A stretch of 64,000 nt of DNA from positions 124,001-188,000 of the forward strand of contig RAZH01000004.1 in NCBI GenBank assembly GCA_003612585.1. Reading direction: 5' to 3'. Positions 15,385 through 25,190 of the stretch are shown in pieces. The notes under the pieces were generated by a model, which was given only the letters and a program-made list of their open reading frames with translations, did no database searches and was not told the origin of the DNA. Each line of letters starts with the position of its first letter. Position 1 is the first letter of the stretch. This DNA is from a bacterium 1XD42-54. GTDB taxonomy: Bacteria; Bacillota; Clostridia; Lachnospirales; Lachnospiraceae. The position numbers were made by a program, and so were the translations under genes.

Positions 15385-16707
15385 TTACTTGTCCTTTCGT
15401 TCCCGAATGATAAATTTGAGCGATGTTCCCTTAAATCCGAACGTATCCCGGATCTTGTTTTCCAAATACCTGGTATATGAAAAATGCATTAGCTCCTTGT
15501 CATTGACAAAAATCACAAATGTCGGCGGCTTGACGGAGACCTGTGTAATATAAAACAGCTTCAGACGCTTGCCCTTATCCGAAGGCGGCTGCTGCAAAGC
15601 CACTGCCTCTGCCATGATCTCATTGAGCACACCGGTCGCAACGCGCAGCGTCTGATTCTCAATAACCATATTGATCGTCTCAAACAGCTTCGGCAGACGC
15701 TGACCAGTCTCTGCGGAAATAAAAATAATTTCAGCATACGGCATATAAGAAAGAACCTGCCTGATATCATTGGTATGCTTGTAAATGGTCTTGTCATCCT
15801 TTTCGATCGCATCCCATTTATTTACTGCAATAACAATCCCCTTACCACGGTCATGGGCGATCCCTGCGATCTTCGCATCCTGCTCTGTCACGCCTTCTGT
15901 CGCATCAATCATAATCACGACGACATCCGCACGCTCAACTGCCGTCACGGTACGGATGATGCTGTAGCGCTCGAGCTCTTCTTTTATTTTATTCTTGCGA
16001 CGAAGGCCCGCTGTATCAATAAAGACATACTCCCGGTCCTGCCATGTCACCGCTGTGTCGACTGCATCGCGCGTTGTCCCGGCAATATCTGAAACAATCA
16101 GGCGTTTCTCACCGAGCAGTTTATTGATCAGTGAAGATTTTCCCACATTCGGCTTTCCGACAATCGCGATGCGCGGCCGGTCATCCTCTTCCTCGTCCAG
16201 CTGCTCCGGATTGAAGTGGGCAATCACCGCATCGAGCATATCTCCAAGTCCTGTTTTGTTACCCGCGGAGATTGGATACGGATCGCCGATTCCCAGATTG
16301 TAAAATTCGTACACATCCGCGATATATTTCTGATAGCTGTCCACCTTATTTACCACAAGGACTACCGGCTTGTGTGAACGTCGCAGCATATCAGCCACCT
16401 TCGCATCCGAATCCACCAGCCCCTGTTTGCAGTCCGTCATAAACAGAATGACATCTGCCGTGTCAATCGCAATCTGCGCCTGCTCCCTCATCTGGGAAAG
16501 AATAATATCGCTGCTGTCCGGTTCGATTCCCCCCGTATCAATCAGCGTAAAATTGATATTCAGCCATTCCACATCAGCATAAATACGATCCCTGGTCACA
16601 CCGGGCGTATCCTTAACTATCGCAATGTTTTCTCCGGCCAGTGCGTTAAAAAGTGTGGACTTTCCAACATTTGGCCGACCAACAATCGCTACGATCGGTT
16701 TACTCAT
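15385..16707 (-). CDS. der: Ribosome biogenesis GTPase Der
   Basis: A 440-residue protein with two tandem GTPase domains: G1 motifs GRPNVGKST (near residue 9) and GKPNVGKSS (near residue 185), G3 DTGG and DTAG, G4 NKVD and NKWD. A C-terminal KH-like domain follows. It acts in 50S ribosome assembly. Its start overlaps the end of the upstream DUF512 gene by 8 nt. Length and order are standard for Firmicutes. Confidence 0.97.
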   Translation of the reverse strand: MSKPIVAIVGRPNVGKSTLFNALAGENIAIVKDTPGVTRDRIYADVEWLNINFTLIDTGGIEPDSSDIILSQMREQAQIAIDTADVILFMTDCKQGLVDSDAKVADMLRRSHKPVVLVVNKVDSYQKYIADVYEFYNLGIGDPYPISAGNKTGLGDMLDAVIAHFNPEQLDEEEDDRPRIAIVGKPNVGKSSLINKLLGEKRLIVSDIAGTTRDAVDTAVTWQDREYVFIDTAGLRRKNKIKEELERYSIIRTVTAVERADVVVIMIDATEGVTEQDAKIAGIAHDRGKGIVIAVNKWDAIEKDDKTIYKHTNDIRQVLSYMPYAEIIFISAETGQRLPKLFETINMVIENQTLRVATGVLNEIMAEAVALQQPPSDKGKRLKLFYITQVSVKPPTFVIFVNDKELMHFSYTRYLENKIRDTFGFKGTSLKFIIRERKDK

Positions 16708-18067
16708 CCGCTTCCTCCTCTTCTATGGCAACCTCCTGCCCGGTCACTGCACGGACAAAATCATATCCGCTTGATTTTACAATACGAATTCTGATTTGTA
16801 AAGCCTTTTCCAGCTCCTCCACTGTCATGTCATCCAGAAAAACCTGTTCCCCGCTGCGCAACATACTGACCGGCAGCAAAAGCTCGCTTCCAAGTACCTG
16901 GCCTTTGAGCTGTGCAAGAAGATCCTGTCCTGTCAAAAGCCCGGAAACCGTAATTTTCTCACCAAAGAAATCATTTCGAATCCCGTAAATATGAAGCGTA
17001 ACCTCGGGCGTATACGCGCGGATCTCCTGATAGAGCCGTTCCAGATATGGTGCCGCCAAACGCCCTGTGGCAAGCGACAGTTCCCGCGGCAGTTGATTCT
17101 GTATGCCTTTGCGATTCTGCATTTCGGAGAGCGCCGCACGCGTCTCCTGCGTCAAAAGCCGCAACATTCCCACGCCGTTTTCCAGCTGCAAATACCCGTC
17201 GTACCGCTCTTCTTCCGGAAATGGTCTTCCCGCAAGGATATACCATTCGTCAGAAGCATGAATAAAATGTATACCATATTCATCATAGATCTTTTTCTGC
17301 CAGGCCTCAATACAGTCAATGACCACACAGGCGTCTTCTTTTTCAAATGCTTCCAGCGGATACAGCCCGTCCCGAAATTTCGTAAGCCCTACCGGAACCA
17401 CCGATACACTGCGTAGATATGGCAGATAATCCGTTAATTTTTGAATCGAATCCTCAAGCTCCGCTCCATCATTAATCCCCTTGCACAGAACGATCTGTCC
17501 GTTCAGCTCAATACCTGCTTCTGCCAGACGCTTTACCTTCGGAAAAATGTCTCCAGCAAAACGGTTGTTCAGCATTTTGCAGCGCAGTTGGGGATTCATT
17601 GTATGGAAAGATATATTGATCGGCTCCAGATGATACCGAATAATCCGGTCAATATCATGGTCGCTCATATTCGTAAGCGTTACGTAATTTCCCTGCAAAA
17701 AAGAGAGGCGCGAATCGTCATCTTTAAAATACAACGTATCACGCATGCCCTTTGGCATCTGATCGATGAAACAGAAAATACATTTGTTACGGCAGGAACG
17801 GTATTCATCCATCAAAGAATTCTCAAAAGTAATCCCGAGATCCTCCTCAAACTCTTTCTCGATCTCAAGCTCCCACTCTTCTCCGTCTGCCTTTCGCACC
17901 AGCACTGTCAGATATTCTTCATTGATATAATAGTGATAGTCAAAAATATCTTCAATCTCCTGCCCGTTTACTGCGAGAAGCACATCACCCGGCTCCAGCT
18001 CCATCTCCTCCGCAATACTTCCCGAATAAACGCTTTTAATTTTATGTTCCATGCAATTCTTTTTCAT
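16700..18067 (-). CDS. DUF512 radical SAM/PDZ-like protein
   Basis: A 455-residue protein with an N-terminal PDZ-like domain ([17 protein letters not shown], about residues 26-42), a radical-SAM-like Cys motif [12 protein letters not shown] (about 92-103) and a C-terminal DUF512 region. The family is common in Clostridia next to der and is thought to bind an Fe-S cluster. Its substrate is not known. The chosen ATG has AGGAG 12 nt upstream, a rather long spacing. A second ATG five codons later (MEHKIKS) is an alternative start. Confidence 0.88.
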   Translation of the reverse strand: MKKNCMEHKIKSVYSGSIAEEMELEPGDVLLAVNGQEIEDIFDYHYYINEEYLTVLVRKADGEEWELEIEKEFEEDLGITFENSLMDEYRSCRNKCIFCFIDQMPKGMRDTLYFKDDDSRLSFLQGNYVTLTNMSDHDIDRIIRYHLEPINISFHTMNPQLRCKMLNNRFAGDIFPKVKRLAEAGIELNGQIVLCKGINDGAELEDSIQKLTDYLPYLRSVSVVPVGLTKFRDGLYPLEAFEKEDACVVIDCIEAWQKKIYDEYGIHFIHASDEWYILAGRPFPEEERYDGYLQLENGVGMLRLLTQETRAALSEMQNRKGIQNQLPRELSLATGRLAAPYLERLYQEIRAYTPEVTLHIYGIRNDFFGEKITVSGLLTGQDLLAQLKGQVLGSELLLPVSMLRSGEQVFLDDMTVEELEKALQIRIRIVKSSGYDFVRAVTGQEVAIEEEEADE

Positions 18068-18189
18068 CTTCTATTTTAACTCCTGTCATGTTCGCAATCT
18101 GTTTCAACGTTATCATATCCTTCCGAAAAATGCAACCCGGGCCACGAATAAGCTGGTATTTTAATCCGCTGGTATTCGGTGTACGCAAA

Positions 18190-18245
18190 TAGAAAAGCTA
18201 CCGCAAAGCAGAAGAAAGTATATTCTTTCCATCTGCTTTGTAGCA
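18190..18245 (-). terminator. Terminator after the GH3 gene at 18322
   Basis: An inverted repeat (GCTACcGCAAAGCAGA with TCTGCTTTGtAGC, small bulges) about 80 bp after the stop of the GH3 gene, followed on the minus strand by TTTTCTATTT. The rest of the 254-bp spacer 18068-18321 shows only a short direct repeat of CTGGTATT (around 18152-18176) and no clear promoter. Confidence 0.7.
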
Positions 18246-18321
18246 GCCCACAAATTCATCTTTTCATTGTTGCAAAGTACTTAGGAACCGCATTTGGGTA
18301 AAATATGTGCGATACCAGTAA

Positions 18322-20799
18322 TTACTCTACGTTCACGGTCAGGCTGTTTTCACCTACGGTAATCGTATGCTCTCCTGCGCCGTCCAGCGTTACTTTCATT
18401 GTGACGATTGCGAAATCTCCGCCTTCCACGCTGACAACCTGAGAACCTACAACCTGATCGCCGTCATATGCTTCTGCGAAAATTGTTCCGTCTGCTCCGG
18501 CATTTTCTGCGATCATATAGATATCAAATGCTTCGCCGGATTTTTGCGTCTTGTTTACTGCAAGTGTAACTTCCTGCACACCTCTCATAGATTCACGTTC
18601 CACGGTTGCAAGCTCTGTATCCATGATCAGTGTATTTAACTTAATATCAGCCGCCTCACCGTATTTCATGCCAAACTCAGCCGGATACAAAACGTCACCC
18701 ATATTGTTTGCGAGCTCTGCGGTCGGATTCTGTCTTACCGTTGCTGCCATGTACAGTCTTGTTGTCGGGTCTACGCCAGTGTCATAAGCAAGCTCGCCCC
18801 ATGCTGAAAGTGCATCCTCACTATTCCGTGCGATTTCGTACATCAGTTTTCCTGACGGTTCGCGGTCTCCAAAGAGCATCTCTGCCAGTACAGACGGTAG
18901 TGTATGTGTAAAGAAATTGCCCATCGTGGAACCATGATCCGGCTGTGCATTGTAGGTAAGCATCAGCAGCGCCGCGCTGTTTTCAGCAGTCAGCGTATTC
19001 GGCTCCACAGAACCGGTTGCAAAGCTTCCGTTCGCCGCTTCTACTGCAAGGATAAGCGGTTTGCCTGCTGCGTTTGCTTCCTCAATAATATACTGTGCAC
19101 TTTCTTCTACATCGCTGATACGTGAAATGACAACATCTGCTTCCTCGATGGTCTCCACAACTTCGGTGTATGCTCCGATTGCAGCCTTATCCATATCCTC
19201 GGTATCAATGTCTGTATCGTATACAAACACCTTTGTACCTGCTGATAACGGAAGGATGTTATTGTCATTCTTTAACAGTACCGTTGATTCGGTCTGAAGT
19301 TTCTTTTCCATCTCGTTCATCTCATCGGTGCGCGCCGCATAAACATCATCAATAGCAGTCAGTTCAAACTGATCTGCCTTATATGCTTCGCTTGCGCAAA
19401 GATCAAGAATCTCCTCCGCGCTGCGATACGGATCCTCGAACAGCCCCAGGACAAATTTATTTTTCAGTACCCGACGGCAGGAACGGTCAACGAGTTCCAT
19501 ACTGATTGTACCGTCCTCAATGCCTTCTTTTACAATTTCCGGCCAGTGCATCAGCATACGTCCCGGATAATTCTCATCAATATATGCCTGACTGCAATCC
19601 GTTCCGTCAGCTGCAAAGAAACCGCCGTACTGGTCTACATCTGCTTCCAGAATCGTTGCGTACAGTTCTTTTGCGGACATCTGAGAAAGGTCTCGGCCAT
19701 CCGGTGTAAAGCCTGTAGCGGACGGCTCAGCCATGAACAACGGCCAATCTGTTACGACAATTCCATTGTAACCAAGGTCATTTCTGAGAATGCCCATTGT
19801 TTCTGCATCATAATTTACATTACACTCATTTTCGCCATAGCCATTATTGAGCATGATCCAGGATGTTCCTGCATCAACAGCTGCTTTCCAGCCTACCATC
19901 CAGCTGTCAAGCAGGTTTGCCGGACTCTTTGCCCCTGCATAATTAGAACGTCCTCCGCGGGCAATAAAATGCTTGGTACATGCATTTACACCATTCTCTT
20001 CATAAGCTTTCGTCTCAACAGCTGTATATTTGGCAATGTTGTTCACTTCATCTCCGTACCAGCTGCCGATTTCCACACCGTATGTATGGAACGGTACGTG
20101 ATAACCGATTGCAGCTTCCTCTTTCGCATACTGTGCAACCATATTGTAAAGAAGCTCTTCATCATGTGCAATACCGAATGCATAATTTGCCATATTTACC
20201 ATACCGGCCCATGTATTGTAAGAACGGTCACAGCTGAGCACAACCGGAATACCGAGACGCGCGCTTTCCGCAATCTCCTGAATCTCATTGATTTCCTTCT
20301 GCTGTTCAAGCGGCGTACCATTAACGTTGTGAAGGAAGGTTGTATTATAATCAGAAATAATCTGATGGTAAATCGGCGTATACATATCTCCGTTTACTTC
20401 AATCTGATCTTCGTTGCTGTACATAAATTCTTCCGTGTACGGATAAAGGGAAGTAAAGGTACCGCCGGTTGTCATATGAAACAGGGTTCCTACCTTTTCA
20501 TCCAGAGTCATCTGGGACAAAAGGTCTTCCACACGGTCATTCACATCTGCCCGCCAGTCTTCGTAAACATCGAGTTCTCCGTCACCGTCCAGATCCTTAA
20601 ATTTCAGACCATCCACTTCGATCATCTTTTTTGTGTGCGTTTCCAGTCCCACCTGCTCGCCTTCTGCCTCTACAATTTCCACCTGAACTTCAAACGGAAC
20701 CTCATAAGAGCCATCTGTTTCCTCTGCTGCAAAAACAGACATCGGCACGGAAGTTACCATCATCCCAAGCGCCATCAGCATTGCAATACGTTTTTTCAT
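18322..20799 (-). CDS. Exported glycoside hydrolase family 3 enzyme
   Basis: An 825-residue GH3 protein in the usual domain order: signal peptide (residues 1-24, cut near VFAAEE), catalytic TIM-barrel domain, alpha/beta sandwich domain, and a C-terminal beta domain. The nucleophile is predicted as Asp351 in GIVVTDW. The motif VEDLLSQMTLDEKVG marks the start of the GH3 barrel. It probably acts outside the cell on beta-linked glucosides or related oligosaccharides. The substrate cannot be read from sequence. It stands alone, between its own terminator and a hairpin-rich upstream region. Confidence 0.88.
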   Translation of the reverse strand: MKKRIAMLMALGMMVTSVPMSVFAAEETDGSYEVPFEVQVEIVEAEGEQVGLETHTKKMIEVDGLKFKDLDGDGELDVYEDWRADVNDRVEDLLSQMTLDEKVGTLFHMTTGGTFTSLYPYTEEFMYSNEDQIEVNGDMYTPIYHQIISDYNTTFLHNVNGTPLEQQKEINEIQEIAESARLGIPVVLSCDRSYNTWAGMVNMANYAFGIAHDEELLYNMVAQYAKEEAAIGYHVPFHTYGVEIGSWYGDEVNNIAKYTAVETKAYEENGVNACTKHFIARGGRSNYAGAKSPANLLDSWMVGWKAAVDAGTSWIMLNNGYGENECNVNYDAETMGILRNDLGYNGIVVTDWPLFMAEPSATGFTPDGRDLSQMSAKELYATILEADVDQYGGFFAADGTDCSQAYIDENYPGRMLMHWPEIVKEGIEDGTISMELVDRSCRRVLKNKFVLGLFEDPYRSAEEILDLCASEAYKADQFELTAIDDVYAARTDEMNEMEKKLQTESTVLLKNDNNILPLSAGTKVFVYDTDIDTEDMDKAAIGAYTEVVETIEEADVVISRISDVEESAQYIIEEANAAGKPLILAVEAANGSFATGSVEPNTLTAENSAALLMLTYNAQPDHGSTMGNFFTHTLPSVLAEMLFGDREPSGKLMYEIARNSEDALSAWGELAYDTGVDPTTRLYMAATVRQNPTAELANNMGDVLYPAEFGMKYGEAADIKLNTLIMDTELATVERESMRGVQEVTLAVNKTQKSGEAFDIYMIAENAGADGTIFAEAYDGDQVVGSQVVSVEGGDFAIVTMKVTLDGAGEHTITVGENSLTVNVE

Positions 20800-20837
20800 T
20801 CATCTTCTCCTTTTCTATCCTTTTTGTTATATAGCCA

Positions 20838-20847
20838 GTTCCGGAAC
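20838..20847. promoter_or_regulatory. Palindrome upstream of the GH3 gene
   Basis: A perfect 10-bp palindrome GTTCCGGAAC about 40 bp before the GH3 start, next to TATATA/TATAAC sequences that may be a -10 box on the minus strand. It may be an operator. The promoter itself is weak and uncertain. Confidence 0.3.
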
Positions 20848-20980
20848 TTTTATGGACAGCCCTTATAAAATGTACAGAAAAATGGGGAACTTGTTTGCAA
20901 CCCCGCTTTTATACATTTACCAGGAACATCCACTTTCATAAATATTCCGCAACAATCTGCTATCTAAAGCATGGTGCAGT

Positions 20981-21574
20981 CTATTCGCCTGCTTTTACAG
21001 AAAATGCTGCACAGGATTCACCGGCCAGCTCGAGAATCTGCTCCATCGGAGCCCCGTCCAGCGGATGTTCGCTTGTACTGATCCAGCTCAGCACACCATT
21101 CTGCGTTTCCAGCTCTGCGATATCCAATTCTTCATAGGAGCAGCAGGAAAGTACGCCGTCTTTCAAGGCAATCACCGTCCCGTTTGTCTCCCCGAAAACA
21201 AAATAATACATGTCTGCTTTCGCATCATAATATACCGGTACATTTTTCTGGGTCACCTCCGGCATTTCCTCGTCCTCTTCCCACGGAAGCTCACACGCCT
21301 CAATCCCGTTTCCATCCGCATTCACTTCCCAGACACCAACCGCTTTTGTACGTTTGCGGGTAACGTAAGATGTGACTACTTCCAGACGGCCGTTCCCATC
21401 CAAATCTGTGAGGACATAGCTGCCTCCCTTTGTTGGCTTCCAGGTTTTTACATTTGCAATAAGAATGTTCACCTGTTCCGATGGCGAGAGCGCTTCCGCT
21501 GCATACGTGGAGCCCACAGACATTCCAACTGCAAGCGCCGCTGCCAATCCTGCCATACAAATTTTTTTGTTCAT
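20981..21574 (-). CDS. Small secreted protein of unknown function
   Basis: A 197-residue protein with a clear signal peptide (MNKKICMAGLAAALAVGMSV, cut near STYAAE). The start is fixed by AGGAGGTGG directly before the ATG at 21574; an ATG 60 nt upstream lacks a site. The mature part includes a VLTDLDGNGRLEVVTSY segment, resembling the FG-GAP/VCBS-like 'DxDGNG' calcium-binding or propeller motif seen in many clostridial secreted proteins. No enzyme motif is visible. It lies divergent from the two-component system at 21755, so it might be under that system's control. Confidence 0.75.
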   Translation of the reverse strand: MNKKICMAGLAAALAVGMSVGSTYAAEALSPSEQVNILIANVKTWKPTKGGSYVLTDLDGNGRLEVVTSYVTRKRTKAVGVWEVNADGNGIEACELPWEEDEEMPEVTQKNVPVYYDAKADMYYFVFGETNGTVIALKDGVLSCCSYEELDIAELETQNGVLSWISTSEHPLDGAPMEQILELAGESCAAFSVKAGE

Positions 21575-21754
21575 TTTATCCACCTCCTGCATTTGATTGA
21601 CATCGTCTGTAACTTGTATTACAATAGCATGCAAGCAAAAAAAATACCAATATCATGCTGTGAAATGACCGTTTTTGTGGCCAAATGCACAAAACAGATG
21701 TTTTTATTTTGCGAATGGTATCCCCCCTTTCATTTCATCTCAGGAGATTAATCA

Positions 21755-22474
21755 ATGGAAAACATTAGAATTGCTATTTGTGATGACGAAATACTACTTC
21801 TTCCGCATTTGTCAGCGATGATCCGAAGGTATTTCACCACGCAAAATTTGGAGTGTGAAACCGTACCGTTTTCCTCCTCTACAGAATTGTCCGAACATAT
21901 CCAGAAAAATAATTTTTTTGATCTTTATTTTCTTGATATTGATATTCCGGAGTTAAACGGTATTGCACTGGCAGAAAAGATCAAGCAAAAAGACAGCAAC
22001 GCTCTGATTATTTACGTATCAGCTAAAGAAGACATGGTATTTCAAACCTTTAAAACACAGCCTCTGGCCTTCGTACGGAAAAACTGTTTTTCTGATGATA
22101 TGTTGGAAGCTATGAATACCATCATCAAATATCTGAAAAAACCACAGGAAACGATCGTGACGCTCGAGGACTCTCTCGGCCATCCGGTCCGTATCCATGT
22201 AAACCGCACGATTTACATTGAAGCAAAAGATAATTATCAGTATATTGTAAGCGCCAAAAAACAGGAAATGGTCCGTTGTTCCATAACAGAACTTGAAAAA
22301 GCGCTGACGCCATATCGCTATATTCGTGTTCATCGAAGCTATCTTGTCAACTATAAATACATTCGCCGGATTAATCCCGATCATATTCTGCTGGACGATG
22401 GGCGAACGGTACCCATGAGCCGGCTTCGCAAAAAAGAAATACGACAGCTGTTTATGGAATACGATCTTTCTTAA
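21755..22474 (+). CDS. LytTR-family response regulator (AgrA-like)
   Basis: A 239-residue regulator with an N-terminal receiver domain (acidic pocket CDDE at 9-12, phospho-acceptor Asp61 in YFLDIDIPELNG) and a C-terminal LytTR DNA-binding domain (IYIEAKDNYQYI...VHRSYLVNYKYI). It is one of the first plus-strand genes of the window and is followed 47 bp later by its partner kinase. LytTR regulators bind short direct repeats. No autoinducer peptide gene was seen between or beside them. Confidence 0.9.
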   Translation: MENIRIAICDDEILLLPHLSAMIRRYFTTQNLECETVPFSSSTELSEHIQKNNFFDLYFLDIDIPELNGIALAEKIKQKDSNALIIYVSAKEDMVFQTFKTQPLAFVRKNCFSDDMLEAMNTIIKYLKKPQETIVTLEDSLGHPVRIHVNRTIYIEAKDNYQYIVSAKKQEMVRCSITELEKALTPYRYIRVHRSYLVNYKYIRRINPDHILLDDGRTVPMSRLRKKEIRQLFMEYDLS

Positions 22475-22521
22475 AAATTCAGCAATACTTATTACATATT
22501 CATACGTATCAGGAGATTATT

Positions 22522-23847
22522 ATGTTATCAACTGCTCAATTACCAATGATCGCATTTATTATTCAGAAATCCATTCATATCCTTGGTCACATCGCAGATG
22601 CCGGACTTTTTGTCTATCTGGTGAACTGTTATTTTACACCAAAGAAAAAAATTTCCATTCCCAGAAATGCTGCTGTCGTTACAATCCTTGCTGTCACACT
22701 TTATCTCACCGATATTCTCTCCCATTACAACTTCGTCCCATATATAACAGTAATGATCCTTCTGCCACTTCTTTACAGTATCATTTATTTTCGAGGACAG
22801 CTTATTACAAAAGCAGTGCTTTGCTTTGTATTAACCTACCTTGTCATAAGTTTTGAGGCATTGATTATCCATCTCTGCCCTCGGGGAACAGACATTTATG
22901 CTTTGAACTTTGCGCTTTCTCTGTTCCTATTTTTTATGCGGCGGATTGGGGTAAAACTTATTTTATATTTCATCATTCAAAAGACCCTGTGCTGGCCGAA
23001 AGAACTTAATATCGAGCTTCCAGTCTCCTACTGGATCCTGCTTTTCCTGCTTTCCTTTGGAGGCTTTCTGTTTGATGCTATTTTTGCAATACCAAGAATC
23101 CTTTCCAGTTATCCGCAGCGAATTCTCCTAACTCTGTACCTCGGTCTGATTCCCGTCGGGCTGCTTTTCATAATAAAATACGTCTCTCTGGCAGCCGAAA
23201 AAAACAAGACCGCCAATGCTCAGATCGTACAGACACGAGTACAAAACCAGTATCTGCGGCAACAGATTGACATGATGGACTCTCTGAAAAAGTTCCGGCA
23301 TGATTACAAAGCTCAGCTTTTTGCCATGGATACATTTCTGAAAGCCGGAAAACTGGAAGAACTGCACGAATATCTTTTATCCCTCCACCAATATCAGTAC
23401 GACGGGATTCACCTGCGTCATTTTGTTGCTGACGAAAGTCTGAACATTATCTTAAATCAAAAGGCAACCGTAGCGGAAAAAGCAGGAATTCGGTTTCATA
23501 CTGACGTTGTACTTCCACAAAAAGGGAAAATTGGCATCAGCGATCTGAATGTCCTGATCATAAATCTCTGTGATAACGCCATTGAAGCCTGTATTCCCAT
23601 CCATGATGCCGAAATTTCCCTGACCATACACCAGACCAAAGATTATCTGATGATTCAATGTACCAATACATGCTTGTACGATGTATTAAAAATAAATCCA
23701 CATCTGTGCACAACAAAACCAAATCCACAGATGCATGGACTCGGAACACGTATCATACAGGAAATTATAGAAAAATATGACGGACAATACCATGTATCCA
23801 GCACCAGCAATACATTTACCTCACAGATAATGATGCTCGATCAGTAA
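22522..23847 (+). CDS. Sensor histidine kinase, AgrC-like (GHKL)
   Basis: A 441-residue membrane kinase. The N-terminal half (about residues 1-220) has roughly six to seven hydrophobic segments. A short coiled region leads to the phospho-acceptor His260 in KKFRHDYKAQ, followed by a GHKL ATPase domain with the N-box LIINLCDNAIEA and the G-box HGLGTRI near the C-terminus. This matches the AgrC/ComD class of peptide or cell-state sensors. It is paired with the LytTR regulator just upstream. Confidence 0.88.
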   Translation: MLSTAQLPMIAFIIQKSIHILGHIADAGLFVYLVNCYFTPKKKISIPRNAAVVTILAVTLYLTDILSHYNFVPYITVMILLPLLYSIIYFRGQLITKAVLCFVLTYLVISFEALIIHLCPRGTDIYALNFALSLFLFFMRRIGVKLILYFIIQKTLCWPKELNIELPVSYWILLFLLSFGGFLFDAIFAIPRILSSYPQRILLTLYLGLIPVGLLFIIKYVSLAAEKNKTANAQIVQTRVQNQYLRQQIDMMDSLKKFRHDYKAQLFAMDTFLKAGKLEELHEYLLSLHQYQYDGIHLRHFVADESLNIILNQKATVAEKAGIRFHTDVVLPQKGKIGISDLNVLIINLCDNAIEACIPIHDAEISLTIHQTKDYLMIQCTNTCLYDVLKINPHLCTTKPNPQMHGLGTRIIQEIIEKYDGQYHVSSTSNTFTSQIMMLDQ

Positions 23848-23875
23848 GCTTATCTGACATTTTCCCTCATATTTC

Positions 23876-23904
23876 TTGACGCGTTCCGCGCAAAATGATA
23901 TAAA
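23876..23904 (+). promoter_or_regulatory. Promoter of the PRPP synthetase gene
   Basis: A -35 TTGACG (23876-23881), 17-bp spacer and -10 TATAAA (23899-23904) close to consensus. A tandem repeat CTTAATACTGTCTTAATAC lies just downstream of the -10, over the likely transcription start, and could be an operator or start-site switching sequence. Confidence 0.75.
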
Positions 23905-23941
23905 TATCTTAATACTGTCTTAATACATAGGGAGGAAGTTC

Positions 23942-25111
23942 ATGTCTACGATTGATGGAGTGAGTCATATTTTGCCTGTCGGTACCCTCAAAATTGCCGC
24001 GCTGGAAAGCTGTCGCGCATTAGGGGCGGCGGTAGACCGATGTCTTGTTGAATCCAGAAAAAATTCTGCACATTTGTATGGGGACGCAGCCGCGCTACCC
24101 GGTTATATTTCCGATTCCTACCTGCTCGACTGCCATTGTCCGCGTTTTGGTACCGGAGAGGGCAAAGGACAGATCAATGATTCTGTCCGCGGAGCAGATC
24201 TTTATATCCTGGTCGATGTATGCAACTACAGCCTGACTTATTCTGTTTGCGGTTTTGAAAATCACATGTCCCCGGACAACCACTACCAGGATTTGAAACG
24301 TATCATCTCTGCCGCAACGGGGAAAGCCAAGCGAATTAATGTCGTAATGCCTTTCTTGTATGAAGGGCGGCAGCACAAACGCTCCAAGCGGGAATCACTT
24401 GACTGCTCGCTTGCTCTGCGTGAACTAGTTGATATGGGCGTTTCAAACATCATTACATTTGATGCACACGACCCACGTGTTCAGAATGCCATTCCGCTGA
24501 GCGGCTTCGATTCCTTTATGCCCACCTATCAGTTTTTAAAAGCACTCCTGGATTCCGTTCCGGATTTCCAGCTCGACAACGATCATCTGATGATTATCAG
24601 CCCCGATGAAGGTGCTATGAGCCGAGCCGTTTACTTTTCCAATATTCTCGGTGTCGATATGGGGATGTTCTATAAAAGACGAGATTACTCTACAATCATA
24701 AATGGTAAAAATCCGATTGTCGCTCATGAATTTCTCGGCGATTCTGTAAAAAATAAAGACGTGATTATTGTAGACGATATGATCTCTTCCGGAGAAAGCA
24801 TGCTCGACGTCGCCAAGCAGGTCAAGGAGCGCGGTGCAAAACGTGTATTTATCTGTACAACCTTTGGCCTTTTTACAGACGGGTTTGATAAATTCGACGA
24901 ATTTTACGAGAACGGCTATATCACCAAGGTGGTCACCACAAACCTGAACTACCGTGATCCAGAAATTTTTTCAAAGCCTTACTACGAAGAAGCTGACATG
25001 ACCCGTTTCCTCGCAACGATCATCGAATCGTTGAACCATGACCAGACGCTCAGTAAAATCGAATCTCCAACGGAAAAAATCAACGAATTACTGACAAAGA
25101 TGCGAAAATAA
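23942..25111 (+). CDS. prs: Ribose-phosphate pyrophosphokinase (PRPP synthetase)
   Basis: A 389-residue phosphoribosyltransferase-fold protein, longer than the usual 315 residues and typical of a clostridial variant. Family features: the region GRQHKRSKRESLDCSLAL, matching the RQDRK regulatory/flexible loop; the ITFDAHDPRVQNA segment; and the PRPP loop VIIVDDMISSGESM. It makes PRPP from ribose-5-phosphate and ATP for nucleotide, His and Trp synthesis. It has GGAGG before the ATG and a strong promoter of its own, and ends at a bidirectional terminator. Confidence 0.88.
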   Translation: MSTIDGVSHILPVGTLKIAALESCRALGAAVDRCLVESRKNSAHLYGDAAALPGYISDSYLLDCHCPRFGTGEGKGQINDSVRGADLYILVDVCNYSLTYSVCGFENHMSPDNHYQDLKRIISAATGKAKRINVVMPFLYEGRQHKRSKRESLDCSLALRELVDMGVSNIITFDAHDPRVQNAIPLSGFDSFMPTYQFLKALLDSVPDFQLDNDHLMIISPDEGAMSRAVYFSNILGVDMGMFYKRRDYSTIINGKNPIVAHEFLGDSVKNKDVIIVDDMISSGESMLDVAKQVKERGAKRVFICTTFGLFTDGFDKFDEFYENGYITKVVTTNLNYRDPEIFSKPYYEEADMTRFLATIIESLNHDQTLSKIESPTEKINELLTKMRK

Positions 25112-25138
25112 TAAACTTTTACTCAAATACTTTTCATA

Positions 25139-25186
25139 TAGAAAACCGCCGCTTGGCCATTTACATGACGAGGCGACGGTTTTCTT
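25139..25186. terminator. Bidirectional terminator between convergent genes
   Basis: A 12-bp stem with one mismatch (GAAAACCGcCGC / GCGaCGGTTTTC) and a 20-nt loop, with A-rich and T-rich tails on either side. It sits between the plus-strand prs and the minus-strand secreted protein gene and can serve both. Confidence 0.85.
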
Positions 25187-25190
25187 ATTT

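Noticed and set aside
19546-20868. Long plus-strand open frame (440 codons) opposite the GH3 gene
   Set aside because: It is Cys/His/Ile-rich in the manner of a reverse-strand shadow, overlaps a well-supported gene over its whole length and has no family features.
20884-20904. Possible third copy of the variable-stem element (GGGGTT...GCAAACAAGT...CCCC)
   Set aside because: It lacks the loop TTCCG and AAGTCA that form the predicted pseudoknots, and the CGGACGCC and AGCTGACTT flanks are absent. The match of about 16 bases with a gap can be chance, so it is kept only as a weak note.
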